Shown here: piece after piece, positions 1-8,289 of the stretch | How the letters are laid out: each line of letters starts with the position of its first letter | Position numbering within the stretch: position 1 is the stretch's first letter | The notes under the pieces: model-generated | What the model saw: only the letters and a program-made list of their open reading frames with translations | The model's database searches: none | What the model was told of the DNA's origin: nothing | Origin: Victivallales bacterium | GTDB lineage: Bacteria > Verrucomicrobiota > Lentisphaeria > Oligosphaerales > Oligosphaeraceae | Direction: 5' to 3' | DNA length: 64,000 nt | Assembly (NCBI GenBank): GCA_017548425.1 | Contig: JAFZAB010000166.1 | Span: 23,612-87,611, forward strand | Program-made: the position numbers and the translations under genes

Positions 1-2
1 TG

Positions 3-794
3 GATCTTCCGCCCGACTGCCGCATTACCGTTCGAGGCATCGGCTGCCTGTTGCAGAGCAATCGAGACATGCCGATTTTCCATGGTGTGAATGTGAAAAA
101 TGTGTCCGTAGAGCATCTGCGTCTGGCATGGGGCAGTGCGGCTTTTGATTTGACTGAATCACCTAAGGCGTTGGTACATATCGACAAATGTTTCTTCTAC
201 CAACAACGGAAGTGTGCGGTGTACTTTCAGGCTGGAAAGGAGAATGAAGCAAGACTGACCATTTCACGTTGCACATTTGTCTCGCCTGTGCAGGGCGTGG
301 ACAGCGATGCCGCGACGACGTGGCTGGAGAACAATTGGGCGAGCACGAATGGCCGTCAAGACCGCCAGTCTTTCATTGTGAATCGCGGCAACATGCACTG
401 CTGGGGGCTGCTCGGCGTGCCCATGCCGATGAAGGATCATGTTTACAACCATCTGCCGATTGTTCCCAACTGGCCGTTTGCCAATGACTTGCGGTGGTTC
501 GACAATTATGGGAGGCTTGACATCCGTCAAACGCGTTTTGGTGGCGAATACTATGGTTATGTTCCAGTCTTCAACTATGCGAAGGGCGGAACGATCGCCA
601 TCGAAGGTAGCTATGCATGCTTCGGCTTCCCGGATTGTCGAAACTGCATCGTCTATTGCGAAGCGCAGCCGTCGGAAATCCTTTTCCGCAATTTCGGTTG
701 GGAGTGGCGCCGCGGCATCCAGCGGAGCATCAAAACTGCCGCGGCAGATATGTCCGTTCATGTCCTGCAACGCAATTTCCTTTGGAAGGACTGA
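3..794 (+). CDS. C-terminal part of a beta-helix-like protein (5' end outside window)
   Basis: The reading frame is open from the first bases, so the gene starts upstream; a TTG at 51 is not a convincing start. The visible 264 codons show short alternating hydrophobic stretches and repeated blocks resembling turns of a right-handed parallel beta-helix, for example 'VNVKNVSVEHLRL', 'LVHIDKCFFY' and 'RLTISRCTFVSP'. Such proteins are often secreted pectate-lyase-like or glycan-binding proteins. No catalytic motif is recognisable in the part present. The gene ends just before a strong hairpin at 814-844. Fold assignment is by pattern only and function is unknown. Confidence 0.6.
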   Translation, partial: DLPPDCRITVRGIGCLLQSNRDMPIFHGVNVKNVSVEHLRLAWGSAAFDLTESPKALVHIDKCFFYQQRKCAVYFQAGKENEARLTISRCTFVSPVQGVDSDAATTWLENNWASTNGRQDRQSFIVNRGNMHCWGLLGVPMPMKDHVYNHLPIVPNWPFANDLRWFDNYGRLDIRQTRFGGEYYGYVPVFNYAKGGTIAIEGSYACFGFPDCRNCIVYCEAQPSEILFRNFGWEWRRGIQRSIKTAAADMSVHVLQRNFLWKD

Positions 795-813
795 GAGGTC
801 CTATAAAAAGAAC

Positions 814-844
814 AAATCCTGCAACTTGTTGAGTTGCAGGATTT
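814..844. terminator. Bidirectional hairpin terminator between beta-helix gene and tRNA
   Basis: Perfect 12-bp inverted repeat AAATCCTGCAAC / GTTGCAGGATTT with a 7-nt loop (826-832), flanked by A-rich sequence on the left and T-rich on the right. It lies between the stop at 794 and the 3' end of the convergent tRNA gene, so it can end transcription from both sides. Confidence 0.8.
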
Positions 845-851
845 TGAAAAC

Positions 852-927
852 TGGAGCCAGCGACGGGAGTCGAACCCGTGACCTCATGATTACAAGTCAA
901 GTGCTCTACCAACTGAGCTATGCTGGC
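852..927 (-). tRNA. tRNA-Thr (anticodon UGU)
   Basis: Read on the minus strand, the 76-nt sequence folds into a cloverleaf: acceptor GCCAGCA paired with the 3' GCTGGC side, a D arm containing AGTTGGTA, anticodon loop CTTGTAA giving anticodon TGT, and a T arm with loop TTCGACT. The 3' CCA is encoded (852-854). The anticodon stem has one apparent T-T mismatch. Anticodon UGU reads ACA (threonine). Confidence 0.93.
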
Positions 928-939
928 ATTATTTCTAAT

Positions 940-967
940 AATTTACACGCTTAACGCAAAATCGCAA
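940..967 (-). promoter_or_regulatory. Candidate promoter of tRNA-Thr
   Basis: On the minus strand a -35-like TTGCGA (962-967) and a -10-like TAAATT (940-945) are separated by 16 bp, about 13 bp upstream of the tRNA 5' end. The same -10 hexamer appears in the promoter proposed ahead of the NusG paralogue. Confidence 0.4.
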
Positions 968-1072
968 CTGCGGAGGGCGAAAAAAACGCTAGAAGATCTA
1001 AAACCGCTAGAAGCTCTAGATGATCTAGAAAATAGCTGTGGCAGGGGGCTTTGCATCTGAAAAGCGTGTAAA
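942..1072. repeat. 131-bp segment bounded by 11-bp inverted repeats, CTAG-rich interior
   Basis: TTTACACGCTT at 942-952 is exactly inverted at 1062-1072. The interior contains several CTAG-bearing repeats (990-1029), including the perfect dyad TCTAGA-TGA-TCTAGA at 1015-1029. The structure resembles a tiny non-autonomous inverted-repeat element or a structured spacer. It overlaps the candidate tRNA promoter and lies upstream of asd. No gene is visible in it. Confidence 0.5.
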
Positions 1073-1086
1073 AGAGTGCATATGCT

Positions 1087-1114
1087 TTGTAAAATGGCAA
1101 TTATTCCTTATATT
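1087..1114 (+). promoter_or_regulatory. Candidate promoter of asd
   Basis: TTGTAA (1087-1092) and TATATT (1109-1114) with 16-bp spacing, about 60 bp before the asd start. TATATT/TATTAT-like boxes recur before several operons in this window. Confidence 0.5.
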
Positions 1115-1173
1115 ATGTAGTTGGACTCATTTGGAGTCGCCAACGAAGTCATTTAAAAGAAGGAAATGCCATC

Positions 1174-2172
1174 ATGGCGAAATCATTCAATGTTGCTGTA
1201 GTCGGTGCCACGGGCGCGGTCGGCGTAGAAATGCTGAAGACGCTCGAGAAGCGCAATTTCCCTGTTAAGAACCTGAAGCTTTTGGCTTCCGAGCGTTCCG
1301 TTGGCAAGACTTTGAAATTCAAAGGCGAAGACGTTAAAGTCGAGAAACTGACCGAAGATTCGTTCGGCGGCGTCGATATCGCGTTGTTCAGCGCGGGTGC
1401 GAGCCGTTCGCGTGATTTTGCGTCCCATGCCGTCAAGGCCGGGGCGGTTGTCATTGACAATTCGAGCGCGTTCCGCATGCAGGCGGACGTTCCGCTGATC
1501 GTTCCGGAAGTCAATCCGGAAGACGTGAAATGGCACAAAGGCATCATCGCGAATCCGAATTGTACGACCATCATCATGCTCGTCGCGTTGAAGCCGTTGT
1601 ACGATATCTCCCCCATCAAACGCATCATCGTGAGCACCTACCAGTGCGCGAGCGGCGCGGGCGCGAAAGCCATGGAAGAGTTGCGCAACGAAACGGCCGA
1701 CTATCTGGCGGGCCGCCCCGTCGTGCCGCAGGTCCTGCCGCATCCGTATGCGTTCAACCTCTTCAGCCACAACACGACCATCGGCCCCAACGGCTACTGC
1801 GAAGAGGAGATGAAAATGGTGAACGAAACGCGCAAGATCATGCATGACGACAAGATTCTCGTCTGCCCGACGTGCGTTCGCGTCCCCTGCCTGCGCTCCC
1901 ATGCGGAAGCCATTACGGTTGAGCAGGAACGGAAGGTCACCGTCGAAGAGGCGTTGGCGGCGTTTGCGAAGGCCCCCGGCCTGAAGATTGTGAACGACGC
2001 GGAGCGCAACTACTTCCCGATGCCGGTTGACAGCAATGAACAGTACGACGTGCTCGTCGGCCGCGTTCGCGACGATTTGTCCAGCCCGAACGGTTTGGCG
2101 ATTTTCGTCTGCGGCGACCAGTTGCTGAAGGGCGCCGCGCTGAATGCCGTTCAAGTTGCGGAACTTCTTTAA
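1174..2172 (+). CDS. asd: Aspartate-semialdehyde dehydrogenase
   Basis: Catalyses the NADPH-dependent conversion of L-aspartyl-4-phosphate to aspartate semialdehyde in the cytosol, the branch point to lysine/diaminopimelate, threonine and methionine. The 332-residue length is normal. The N-terminal dinucleotide loop GATGAVG is at residues 11-17, the catalytic cysteine lies in ANPNCTT (Cys130), and the RVPCLRSHAEA segment carries the substrate-binding Arg and the catalytic His. An AAGAAGGA ribosome site ends 9 nt before the ATG. It is transcribed alone and followed by a heptamer array and a strong terminator. Confidence is high from full-length family motifs. Confidence 0.96.
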   Translation: MAKSFNVAVVGATGAVGVEMLKTLEKRNFPVKNLKLLASERSVGKTLKFKGEDVKVEKLTEDSFGGVDIALFSAGASRSRDFASHAVKAGAVVIDNSSAFRMQADVPLIVPEVNPEDVKWHKGIIANPNCTTIIMLVALKPLYDISPIKRIIVSTYQCASGAGAKAMEELRNETADYLAGRPVVPQVLPHPYAFNLFSHNTTIGPNGYCEEEMKMVNETRKIMHDDKILVCPTCVRVPCLRSHAEAITVEQERKVTVEEALAAFAKAPGLKIVNDAERNYFPMPVDSNEQYDVLVGRVRDDLSSPNGLAIFVCGDQLLKGAALNAVQVAELL

Positions 2173-2290
2173 GAGCTGAAAGCCAAAAGCTAAAAGCTGA
2201 AAGCAAATACAAAGCTTAAAGCCAAAAGCTTAAAGCCAAAAGCTTAAAGCTGAAAGCTGAAAGCAAATGCAAAGCCAAGAGCTGAAAGAC
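2173..2290 (+). repeat. Heptanucleotide tandem array, consensus AAGCYRA
   Basis: Directly after the asd stop codon, 17 units fit a 7-nt frame: variants AAGCTGA, AAGCCAA, AAGCTTA, AAGCTAA and AAGCAAA, interrupted twice by 4-nt spacers (TACA, TGCA). Each unit type differs at one or two positions. This is an intergenic tandem repeat, not coding. Confidence 0.85.
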
Positions 2291-2314
2291 GCTAATCATA
2301 AAACGATAAAATAA

Positions 2315-2350
2315 TTAAGCTTTAAGCTTTTAGCTTTAGGCTTTTAGCTT
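2315..2350 (-). repeat. Inverted block of the same heptamer
   Basis: Five units of the reverse complement (TTAAGCT, TTAAGCT, TTTAGCT, TTAGGCT, TTTAGCT) lie about 25 bp after the direct array. Direct and inverted blocks can pair into a long imperfect stem with the AT-rich 2291-2314 in the loop, immediately before the rho-independent terminator. Confidence 0.8.
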
Positions 2351-2384
2351 AAAAAATCCCTCCGACAAGCGGAGGGATTTTTTT
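2351..2384 (+). terminator. Rho-independent terminator of asd
   Basis: A 14-bp stem (arms 2351-2364 and 2370-2383, core CCCTCCG/CGGAGGG) with loop ACAAG and a run of seven T (2378-2384). The next start codon is only 8 nt after the T-run. Confidence 0.93.
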
Positions 2385-2392
2385 CATCATCA

Positions 2393-3493
2393 ATGAAAAT
2401 CGTGCAATTCATCAGAGGCAACGTCGTGCTGGCCATCGCGATTTTGGCGGCGGCCGTCACGACGTGTTTTGTGCCGCCTGACAAACAATGGCTCGGCTAC
2501 TTCGACTGGAAGACGCTGACCTGCCTGTTTTGCACGTTGGCGGTGGTCGGTGCCTTGCGGAACATCTTGTTTTTCACGATGTTGGCGCATAATATCGTGC
2601 GACTGTTCAGAACGACGCGGACAAGCATTCTGGCGTTGGCGTACATCACGTTCATCGGCTCCATGTTTATCGCCAACGACATGGCGTTGCTGACGTTTCT
2701 GCCGTTGGGCTATTTCGTGCTGTCATCGACGGGCAATGAAAAGCATTTGGCGTTCACGTTCATCATGCAGAACATCGCGGCGAATCTCGGCGGCATGCTG
2801 ACGCCGTTCGGCAACCCACAGAACCTTTACCTTTACACGAAATTCACGATTGACACGGTAGAATTCATGAAGATCATGGCACCGCCGTTTGCGGTGGCCG
2901 TGTTGCTCATTACGATCTGCTGCCTATGCGTCGAAAGCACGCCGTTGCGGGTGGAGAAAACGCCTGTGCAGAAGCATACAGTGCGAATGTGTATCTACTT
3001 GGCGCTGTTTGCGTTATCAGTCGTCATCGTCTTCCGGCTTGTACCATATTACTATGGATTGGCCGTCATTACGGGCGTGTTGCTGGTCATGGACAGGAAA
3101 GCGTTGAAAAAGGTGGATTATCCTCTGTTACTGACGTTTACGGCGTTTTTTATCTTCTCCGGCAACATGTCCCGTATCGAATGGGTGCATGACGTGTTCA
3201 AGCATCTACTGTCGAAAGACACGCTGACGGTGAGCACGCTGTCGTGCCAATTCATCAGCAACGTGCCGTCGGCGATTTTGCTGTCGCAGTTTACGGAAAA
3301 CTACCGCGATCTGCTGGTTGGCGTCAATATCGGTGGAACGGGCACTTTGATTGCATCTTTGGCTTCGCTGATTACATTTAGAGAATATCAGCGGCTGAAT
3401 CCGGACAAAGTCCGGCGGTATCTGCTTCTCTTCACGGCGTACAATGCGTCGTTCCTCGGTATCTTGCTGGCGTTCATGCATTTGATTAAATAG
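2393..3493 (+). CDS. Inner-membrane anion permease, SLC13/CitMHS-ArsB superfamily
   Basis: A 366-residue, highly hydrophobic protein with about 10 predicted membrane segments. Two similar halves carry the pattern of the ion-transporter superfamily: TPFGNPQNLYLY around residue 140 and SNVPSAILLSQF plus GGTGTLIASLASL in the second half. Family members move citrate, dicarboxylates, sulfate or arsenite with Na+ or H+; the substrate here cannot be read. No good ribosome site precedes the ATG: a GGAGGG lies 16 nt upstream inside the terminator stem. Its promoter may therefore be in the AT-rich 2291-2314. The histidine kinase gene follows after 9 bp, suggesting co-transcription. Confidence 0.75.
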   Translation: MKIVQFIRGNVVLAIAILAAAVTTCFVPPDKQWLGYFDWKTLTCLFCTLAVVGALRNILFFTMLAHNIVRLFRTTRTSILALAYITFIGSMFIANDMALLTFLPLGYFVLSSTGNEKHLAFTFIMQNIAANLGGMLTPFGNPQNLYLYTKFTIDTVEFMKIMAPPFAVAVLLITICCLCVESTPLRVEKTPVQKHTVRMCIYLALFALSVVIVFRLVPYYYGLAVITGVLLVMDRKALKKVDYPLLLTFTAFFIFSGNMSRIEWVHDVFKHLLSKDTLTVSTLSCQFISNVPSAILLSQFTENYRDLLVGVNIGGTGTLIASLASLITFREYQRLNPDKVRRYLLLFTAYNASFLGILLAFMHLIK

Positions 3494-3502
3494 GGGGATG
3501 GC

Positions 3503-4927
3503 ATGCTTCGATACAGGACAAAAGCGAATCTGATTCTGGTGTTTCTGGCTTTAACGGTGACGACGTTTATTCTGTGCCTGCACATGGGCTATCTGATTTT
3601 GGGCACGATGAAAAGCCAGCGGATCTACTTGGAGACGATCTGCCAGAACATCCAGGAGGAATTGTCCCGCGAAGGCGTGACGCTGGAGACGCTATTGGAC
3701 GAGCGTGTCGCCGATGATTTGCGGAAGAAATTGAGCTTTGCCAGTGGTCGTCCAAAACTGCGTTGTATCATCGTCAACAATAACGGCGTCAATGTCTTCC
3801 AACTTGGTTTCTTCCAGATTCGCAAGTTGGTCGCGAACTTTCCTGATCGGATTCCATATGGGGAGATTCCAATGGAATCCGATGATTCAAACCATGATTT
3901 TTTCATCACGGGCGCGGTGATTCTCAGCGGAAACTGCACCATTCAGGACATTTTGAAAATGTGGCAGGTGATGGAGCGGTTCGTGGTGCCCGGCGGCGCG
4001 ATATTTGTGGAAACGGACTGCCAGTTCGAGATTGTGACGCATTTCCTGGAAGGGATTGTGCTGGCTGTTGTGGCGTCGCTGATTCTGGTGTTCAGTTGCA
4101 ACTATTTCCTGCGCAAGAAGTTTTTCATGCCGTTGCAAATGGTTCAGGAGACGCTGTTGCGAGTTCGTGCGGGGCATTTGGAAGCACGAATCAAATCGCT
4201 TGAAACGAAGGACGAACTGGAGGTTTTGATTCAGCAGTTGAACGCGACGTTTGCCGATTTGGAGAATGCCTTCGCCAAATCGCGTCAGTTCAGTAGCGAT
4301 GCGGCCCATGAATTGCGCACGCCGTTGACGGTCATCCGCGGGACGCTGGAAGTCAGTCTCTCGAAGCCGCGCACGACTGAGGAGTACCAGGAAGTGATTT
4401 CAGAAGTTCTGAACGAAGTGGCATCGCTGTCGCAAATGGTTGAGACGCTGTTGATTATGACGCGTATCGAACGCGGCGTCGGCGTCCGTCAATCGGAGAA
4501 CTTCTCTGAAATCGTGCGCTCGTCTGTGGATTGGTCCTGCAAGATTGCGGAAGGAAAGGAGCAGACCATTGAGGCGGAGGTGGAGGATGGCATTTGGTTC
4601 GATGCGTTGCCGAATCTGCTGGAACGTCTTTGCCGTAACTTGTTGGTGAACGCGATGAAATATTCGCCGGAGAAAGCGAAGGTGAAAGTCGTGCTGAAGC
4701 GGGCGGACGGCAATATCGTCTTCCGCGTCATCGACAATGGCATTGGCATTCCGAAAGAGATGCAGGACAAGATTTTCAACCGTTTCTACCGCGTCGAACA
4801 TTCGGCCACCACCACTGGCTATGGCCTTGGTCTGGCGTTGGTGAAAACCATCGTCGATTACCATGGCGGAAGCATCACCGTGGATTCGGAAGTCGGCAAA
4901 GGAACGGCATTTACCGTTGTATTCTAA
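3503..4927 (+). CDS. Two-component sensor histidine kinase (orphan)
   Basis: Membrane-bound sensor of 474 residues: first membrane helix about 8-32, periplasmic sensor region about 35-180, second helix about 182-202, HAMP linker about 203-256. The HisKA domain has phospho-acceptor His269 in SSDAAHELRTPLT. An HATPase domain follows with N box NLLVNAMKYS, G1 DNGIGIP and G2 GYGLGLAL. GGGGG lies 5 nt before the ATG. The layout resembles CusS-type kinases. No response regulator is adjacent, so the partner is elsewhere. Its position 9 bp behind the permease suggests that it senses the permease's substrate, as an inference. Confidence 0.92.
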   Translation: MLRYRTKANLILVFLALTVTTFILCLHMGYLILGTMKSQRIYLETICQNIQEELSREGVTLETLLDERVADDLRKKLSFASGRPKLRCIIVNNNGVNVFQLGFFQIRKLVANFPDRIPYGEIPMESDDSNHDFFITGAVILSGNCTIQDILKMWQVMERFVVPGGAIFVETDCQFEIVTHFLEGIVLAVVASLILVFSCNYFLRKKFFMPLQMVQETLLRVRAGHLEARIKSLETKDELEVLIQQLNATFADLENAFAKSRQFSSDAAHELRTPLTVIRGTLEVSLSKPRTTEEYQEVISEVLNEVASLSQMVETLLIMTRIERGVGVRQSENFSEIVRSSVDWSCKIAEGKEQTIEAEVEDGIWFDALPNLLERLCRNLLVNAMKYSPEKAKVKVVLKRADGNIVFRVIDNGIGIPKEMQDKIFNRFYRVEHSATTTGYGLGLALVKTIVDYHGGSITVDSEVGKGTAFTVVF

Positions 4928-4939
4928 TTGCTTTTCGTC

Positions 4940-6331
4940 TTACAGGAAGCGTTTGCAGAGGCCGATGATGTAGATGAGCAGAATGATGGCCGGCAGGACG
5001 TAGGTGAGATACCAGACGATGCATTTGGGCAGTTTGAAGCCGTTGCCCGTATTGGCCTCTTCATAGAATTTTTCCAGCCCCCAGCCCCACTTATGTGTAC
5101 AGAAGAGAACGACGCAGAGGGAGCCTAGCGGAAGCAGATTGTCGCTGACGATAAAATCCTCAAGATCAAGGACATTGGTTCCCTTTCCAAGCGGCTGGAA
5201 GCCTGACCAGATGTTGAATCCGAAGACGCAGGGGAGGGAGAGGATGAAGAGGAGAATCGTCGTGATGACGGTTGATGAGCGGCGTTTCAGATGAAGTTCG
5301 TCTATACCAAATGCGATGAGATTTTCCGTGACGGCGACGAGCGTGGTCAGCGCGGCGATGCTCATGAAGAGGAAGAAGACGAATCCGAAGAATCCGCCAT
5401 TCGGCATGGACAGGAAGATGCGCGGCAATGTGACGAAAATCAAGCCCGGTCCAGCGTTGGCTTCGACACCGAAGGCGAAGCAGCATGGGAAGATGATGAG
5501 GCCTGCGCAGATTGCGACGAATGTGTCAAGGCCGATAATGATGCTCGCTTCCTGTGCGAGAGATTTTGATTTGTCCGCGTAACTGCCGAAAATGGCGATG
5601 GATCCGACGCCGAGGCTTAATGTGAAGAAGGCTTGCGCCATGGCGGCGTGGATGGCATCGTAAACTCCATGGTTCGTCAATGATTTCAAATCAGGCTTAA
5701 GGAAGAAGACGACGCCTTTCATGCCGCCTTTGAGCGTCATGGCATAGATGGCGAGGGCGATGATGAGGAAGAGCAGGCCAGCCATCATGAATTTCGTGCA
5801 ACGTTCCACGCCAGACTTGAGGCCGGAGATGCAGATGGCGGTTGTGATGCCTAACGCGATGAATGTGAACAAGATCTGACGGCCATAATTGCCGAGAAAT
5901 TGGCCGAAAACGGTGCCGATGTCATCGGCTTTCAGATAATTGAAGACTCCGGTCAAATAGTCGTAAGTATATGACAGCAGCCATCCTGTGATGACACTGT
6001 AGAACATCAGCAGAATCAGATTTCCCGCGAAGAAAAGCTTGCCGAAACCAACCCATGGGATGCGCGAATCCGCTGGTTTCAATGTGCGGAAGCTACCGAT
6101 CAGGCATTGGCGGCTGCCTCTGCCGATGGCCAGTTCCATGACCATGGCGGGGAAGCCCAGCATAATCAGAAACAACAGGTAGAAGCAGACAAATAATGCG
6201 CCGCCATATTGTCCCGTTATGTAGGGGAATCGCCAAATATTGCCGAGGCCGATGGCGCATCCTGCCGACAAGAGGATGAAGCCAAGGCGTGAGCCGAGAA
6301 ATTCGCGTGATGGTTTTGTTTCTTCTGACAT
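4940..6331 (-). CDS. Sodium-dependent transporter, neurotransmitter:sodium symporter (SNF) family
   Basis: Inner-membrane Na+-coupled importer of amino acids or related compounds with a LeuT fold. The signature GNIWRFPY follows the first membrane segment (residues 30-37), then GFPAMVMELAIGRGS; about 11-12 membrane segments over 463 residues match the family. The frame extends upstream to 6394, but the extra 21 residues are hydrophilic and overlap an AT-rich promoter-like region. I therefore choose the ATG at 6331 (MSEETKPSREF), preceded by AAGAAGAAAA. It converges on the histidine kinase gene with no clear terminator between them. The substrate cannot be predicted. Confidence 0.93.
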   Translation of the reverse strand: MSEETKPSREFLGSRLGFILLSAGCAIGLGNIWRFPYITGQYGGALFVCFYLLFLIMLGFPAMVMELAIGRGSRQCLIGSFRTLKPADSRIPWVGFGKLFFAGNLILLMFYSVITGWLLSYTYDYLTGVFNYLKADDIGTVFGQFLGNYGRQILFTFIALGITTAICISGLKSGVERCTKFMMAGLLFLIIALAIYAMTLKGGMKGVVFFLKPDLKSLTNHGVYDAIHAAMAQAFFTLSLGVGSIAIFGSYADKSKSLAQEASIIIGLDTFVAICAGLIIFPCCFAFGVEANAGPGLIFVTLPRIFLSMPNGGFFGFVFFLFMSIAALTTLVAVTENLIAFGIDELHLKRRSSTVITTILLFILSLPCVFGFNIWSGFQPLGKGTNVLDLEDFIVSDNLLPLGSLCVVLFCTHKWGWGLEKFYEEANTGNGFKLPKCIVWYLTYVLPAIILLIYIIGLCKRFL

Positions 6332-6455
6332 AAATGTATTTTCTTCTTTGTAAAAGAATGGTTGGTTGCGGGCATGTGCTTCCTGAAAAGTCACACTATA
6401 TTAATTTAATGGTAGGGTGGTGTGTTGTAAAATGAATCTTCGCGTTTACAGTTAT

Positions 6456-6461
6456 TATAAT
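6456..6461 (+). promoter_or_regulatory. -10 element ahead of the epimerase-lyase operon
   Basis: A perfect TATAAT within TTATTATAATG. Transcription would start near 6468, after an upstream in-frame ATG at 6460. This supports the ATG at 6508 as the start of the first gene. The -35 region is not recognisable. Confidence 0.4.
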
Positions 6462-6507
6462 GATTCAGGCAGGAGGCTGTGAGCGCAGGCGGATATCGGA
6501 ACAGACT

Positions 6508-7500
6508 ATGGGCAAAAAAATTTTGGTAATAGGCGCGACAGGCGCGATGGGGCAGTATCTTGTTCCCGCGTTGGCGGAAATGGATTATGAAATCGACGCC
6601 GTTTCGTTGGACGATAAGGAATCGACGCAGCCCAACGTGCATTATTTCAAGGCGAATGCAAAAGATCGCGCGACGTTGATGGGATTCCTGAAAAATCATT
6701 ATGACTGCATCGTCGATTTCATGACGTATCCGACGAACACGCTGGCGACGATGATGCCGTTGATGACGTCCTTTACAGATCAATATTTCTATCTGTCCAG
6801 CTGCCGCGTTTTTGCGAATGAAGAGAATCCGATTGTGGAATCGTCGCCGCGTCTGATTGATGCGTCAAAGGACGCGATTCTCGTGAATTCGGATGACTAC
6901 TGCATCTACAAAGCACGTGGTGAGAACATATTGCGCAGTCTTCCACGAAAGAATTGGACGATTGTCCGTCCTTCGACGACATATTCGTATCTGCGCTACC
7001 AACTGGTGACGTTGGAGGCGGCGGACACGGTCGGCCGTGCGTTCGCGGGCAAGCCTGTGGCGCTGCCTGAACAGGCACGGCTCATCCCTGCGTCGCTCTG
7101 TTGGGGCGGCGATGTCGCGAAGATGTTCAAAGGATTGATTTTCAATGAGAAAGCACTTGGGGAAGATTTCAACGTGACGACTTCCGAGGCCCGTACATGG
7201 CAGGAAATCGCCGATTACTACAAGGAAATCTGCGGCCTGAAGGCCGTGTGGATTGACAAAGAGGACTATCTCTCGATATTGGAGGCAGATCCGTGCAATC
7301 TCGGCAAACGCTGGCAGCTGGAAGTCGCACGGCTTTTCAATCGCGTCTATGACAACAACAAGATGCTTGCGGTGACGGGACTTAAGCAAAGCGATTTCAT
7401 TCCGTTGCGCAAAGGCTTGGAATACGAGATTTCACGTTGTCCGAAGGATTATCCGTTCAAGAATAATGAGCGTATGGACGCTTTTTTCGCAAAGTATTAA
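6508..7500 (+). CDS. NAD(P)-binding sugar epimerase/dehydratase-like protein
   Basis: A 330-residue Rossmann protein of the extended short-chain dehydrogenase type. The nucleotide loop GATGAMG follows the first strand, with a strand-ending FYLSSC motif, a Tyr-x3-Lys pair (YCIYKARGE) and VRPSTTY later. Family members act on nucleotide sugars or related carbonyl substrates; the atypical 'SCRVF' region prevents a firm substrate call. The chosen start gives MGKKILVIG and follows the -10 box at 6456. It is first in an operon with a glycerophosphodiesterase (18 bp) and a lyase, hinting at glycan or membrane-glycerol catabolism. Confidence 0.75.
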   Translation: MGKKILVIGATGAMGQYLVPALAEMDYEIDAVSLDDKESTQPNVHYFKANAKDRATLMGFLKNHYDCIVDFMTYPTNTLATMMPLMTSFTDQYFYLSSCRVFANEENPIVESSPRLIDASKDAILVNSDDYCIYKARGENILRSLPRKNWTIVRPSTTYSYLRYQLVTLEAADTVGRAFAGKPVALPEQARLIPASLCWGGDVAKMFKGLIFNEKALGEDFNVTTSEARTWQEIADYYKEICGLKAVWIDKEDYLSILEADPCNLGKRWQLEVARLFNRVYDNNKMLAVTGLKQSDFIPLRKGLEYEISRCPKDYPFKNNERMDAFFAKY

Positions 7501-7518
7501 CACAAAAAGGAGTAAGAA

Positions 7519-8265
7519 ATGGCAATTTGGATTTCACACCGTGGCGAATCACATGACGCCCCCGAGAACACCGCTTCCGCCTTTAGGCTGGCTATGGAGC
7601 GCGATGTTGACGGCATGGAGACCGATATTCATCTGACATCCGACAACGTTCTGGTCTGCAGCCATGACGCGAATACGCAGCGCTGCTGTGGCGGCGTGTC
7701 GATGGTCATCGAACAATCGACGTTTGAGGACGTTGAGAAACTGGATGCCTGCAATGGCAAGATCGCCTTCCAAGGCGAAAAGATTCCGACCTTCGCGGAA
7801 GCCCTCGAAATTCTGAAGCCCGGCAAGCTTTTCTATGTGGAAATCAAAGAGAACGACCCGCGCGTCATCGACGCCATGATGGCGGAAATCGACAAATCAC
7901 ACTGCACGCGTGACCAGATCATCATGATCAGCTTCCATGCGGATATCGTGAAACTCTTCAAAGAGAAGTATCCGGACCAGCAGGCATTGTGGCTGACATC
8001 CTTCAAGAAGAACGAAGACGGCACTTTCATGCATGACAAGGCGTTCTATCTGAAGAAATTGCAGGATTTGAAATGCGACGGCATCGATGCGCATTGCAAT
8101 GCGGAATTCGTCGATGCGGAATTCGTGAGAATGATTCATGACGCGGGCATGTTCTATGCGGCATGGACGTTGGACACCGTTGAAATATGCCAGCATTTCC
8201 TTGAAATCGGCATTGATTCCGTGACGTCCAACTGCGCCGCCAAAATGCGCGACGCAATTGCATAA
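7519..8265 (+). CDS. Glycerophosphodiester phosphodiesterase family protein
   Basis: TIM-barrel phosphodiesterase of 248 residues that hydrolyses glycerophosphodiesters to sn-glycerol 3-phosphate and an alcohol. Key residues are in place: His7-Arg8-Gly9, the metal-binding Glu34/Asp36 in GMETDIHLT, His49, and FYVEIKE with the third acidic ligand. There is no signal peptide, so it acts in the cytoplasm. An AAGGAG ribosome site lies 7 nt before the ATG. It sits between the epimerase and heparinase genes on the same strand, so it may act on products of the same imported glycan. The substrate is not established. Confidence 0.92.
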   Translation: MAIWISHRGESHDAPENTASAFRLAMERDVDGMETDIHLTSDNVLVCSHDANTQRCCGGVSMVIEQSTFEDVEKLDACNGKIAFQGEKIPTFAEALEILKPGKLFYVEIKENDPRVIDAMMAEIDKSHCTRDQIIMISFHADIVKLFKEKYPDQQALWLTSFKKNEDGTFMHDKAFYLKKLQDLKCDGIDAHCNAEFVDAEFVRMIHDAGMFYAAWTLDTVEICQHFLEIGIDSVTSNCAAKMRDAIA

Positions 8266-8289
8266 TAACCCTATAATAAAAGGTAACTT

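Noticed and set aside
1183..2154. Long minus-strand open frame (323 codons) opposite asd
   Set aside because: It mirrors the codon structure of asd, has no family motif and is Arg/Asp-rich as expected for an antisense shadow.
2173..2350. Possible CRISPR-like array after asd
   Set aside because: Units are 7 nt with no unique spacers; it is a short tandem repeat, not CRISPR, and no cas gene is present.
2371..2376. GGAGGG as ribosome site of the permease
   Set aside because: It is 16 nt from the ATG and buried in the terminator stem; too far and occluded.
6332..6394. 21-codon upstream extension of the SNF transporter
   Set aside because: The extension is hydrophilic, lies in promoter-like AT-rich DNA and would precede the normal N-terminus of the family.
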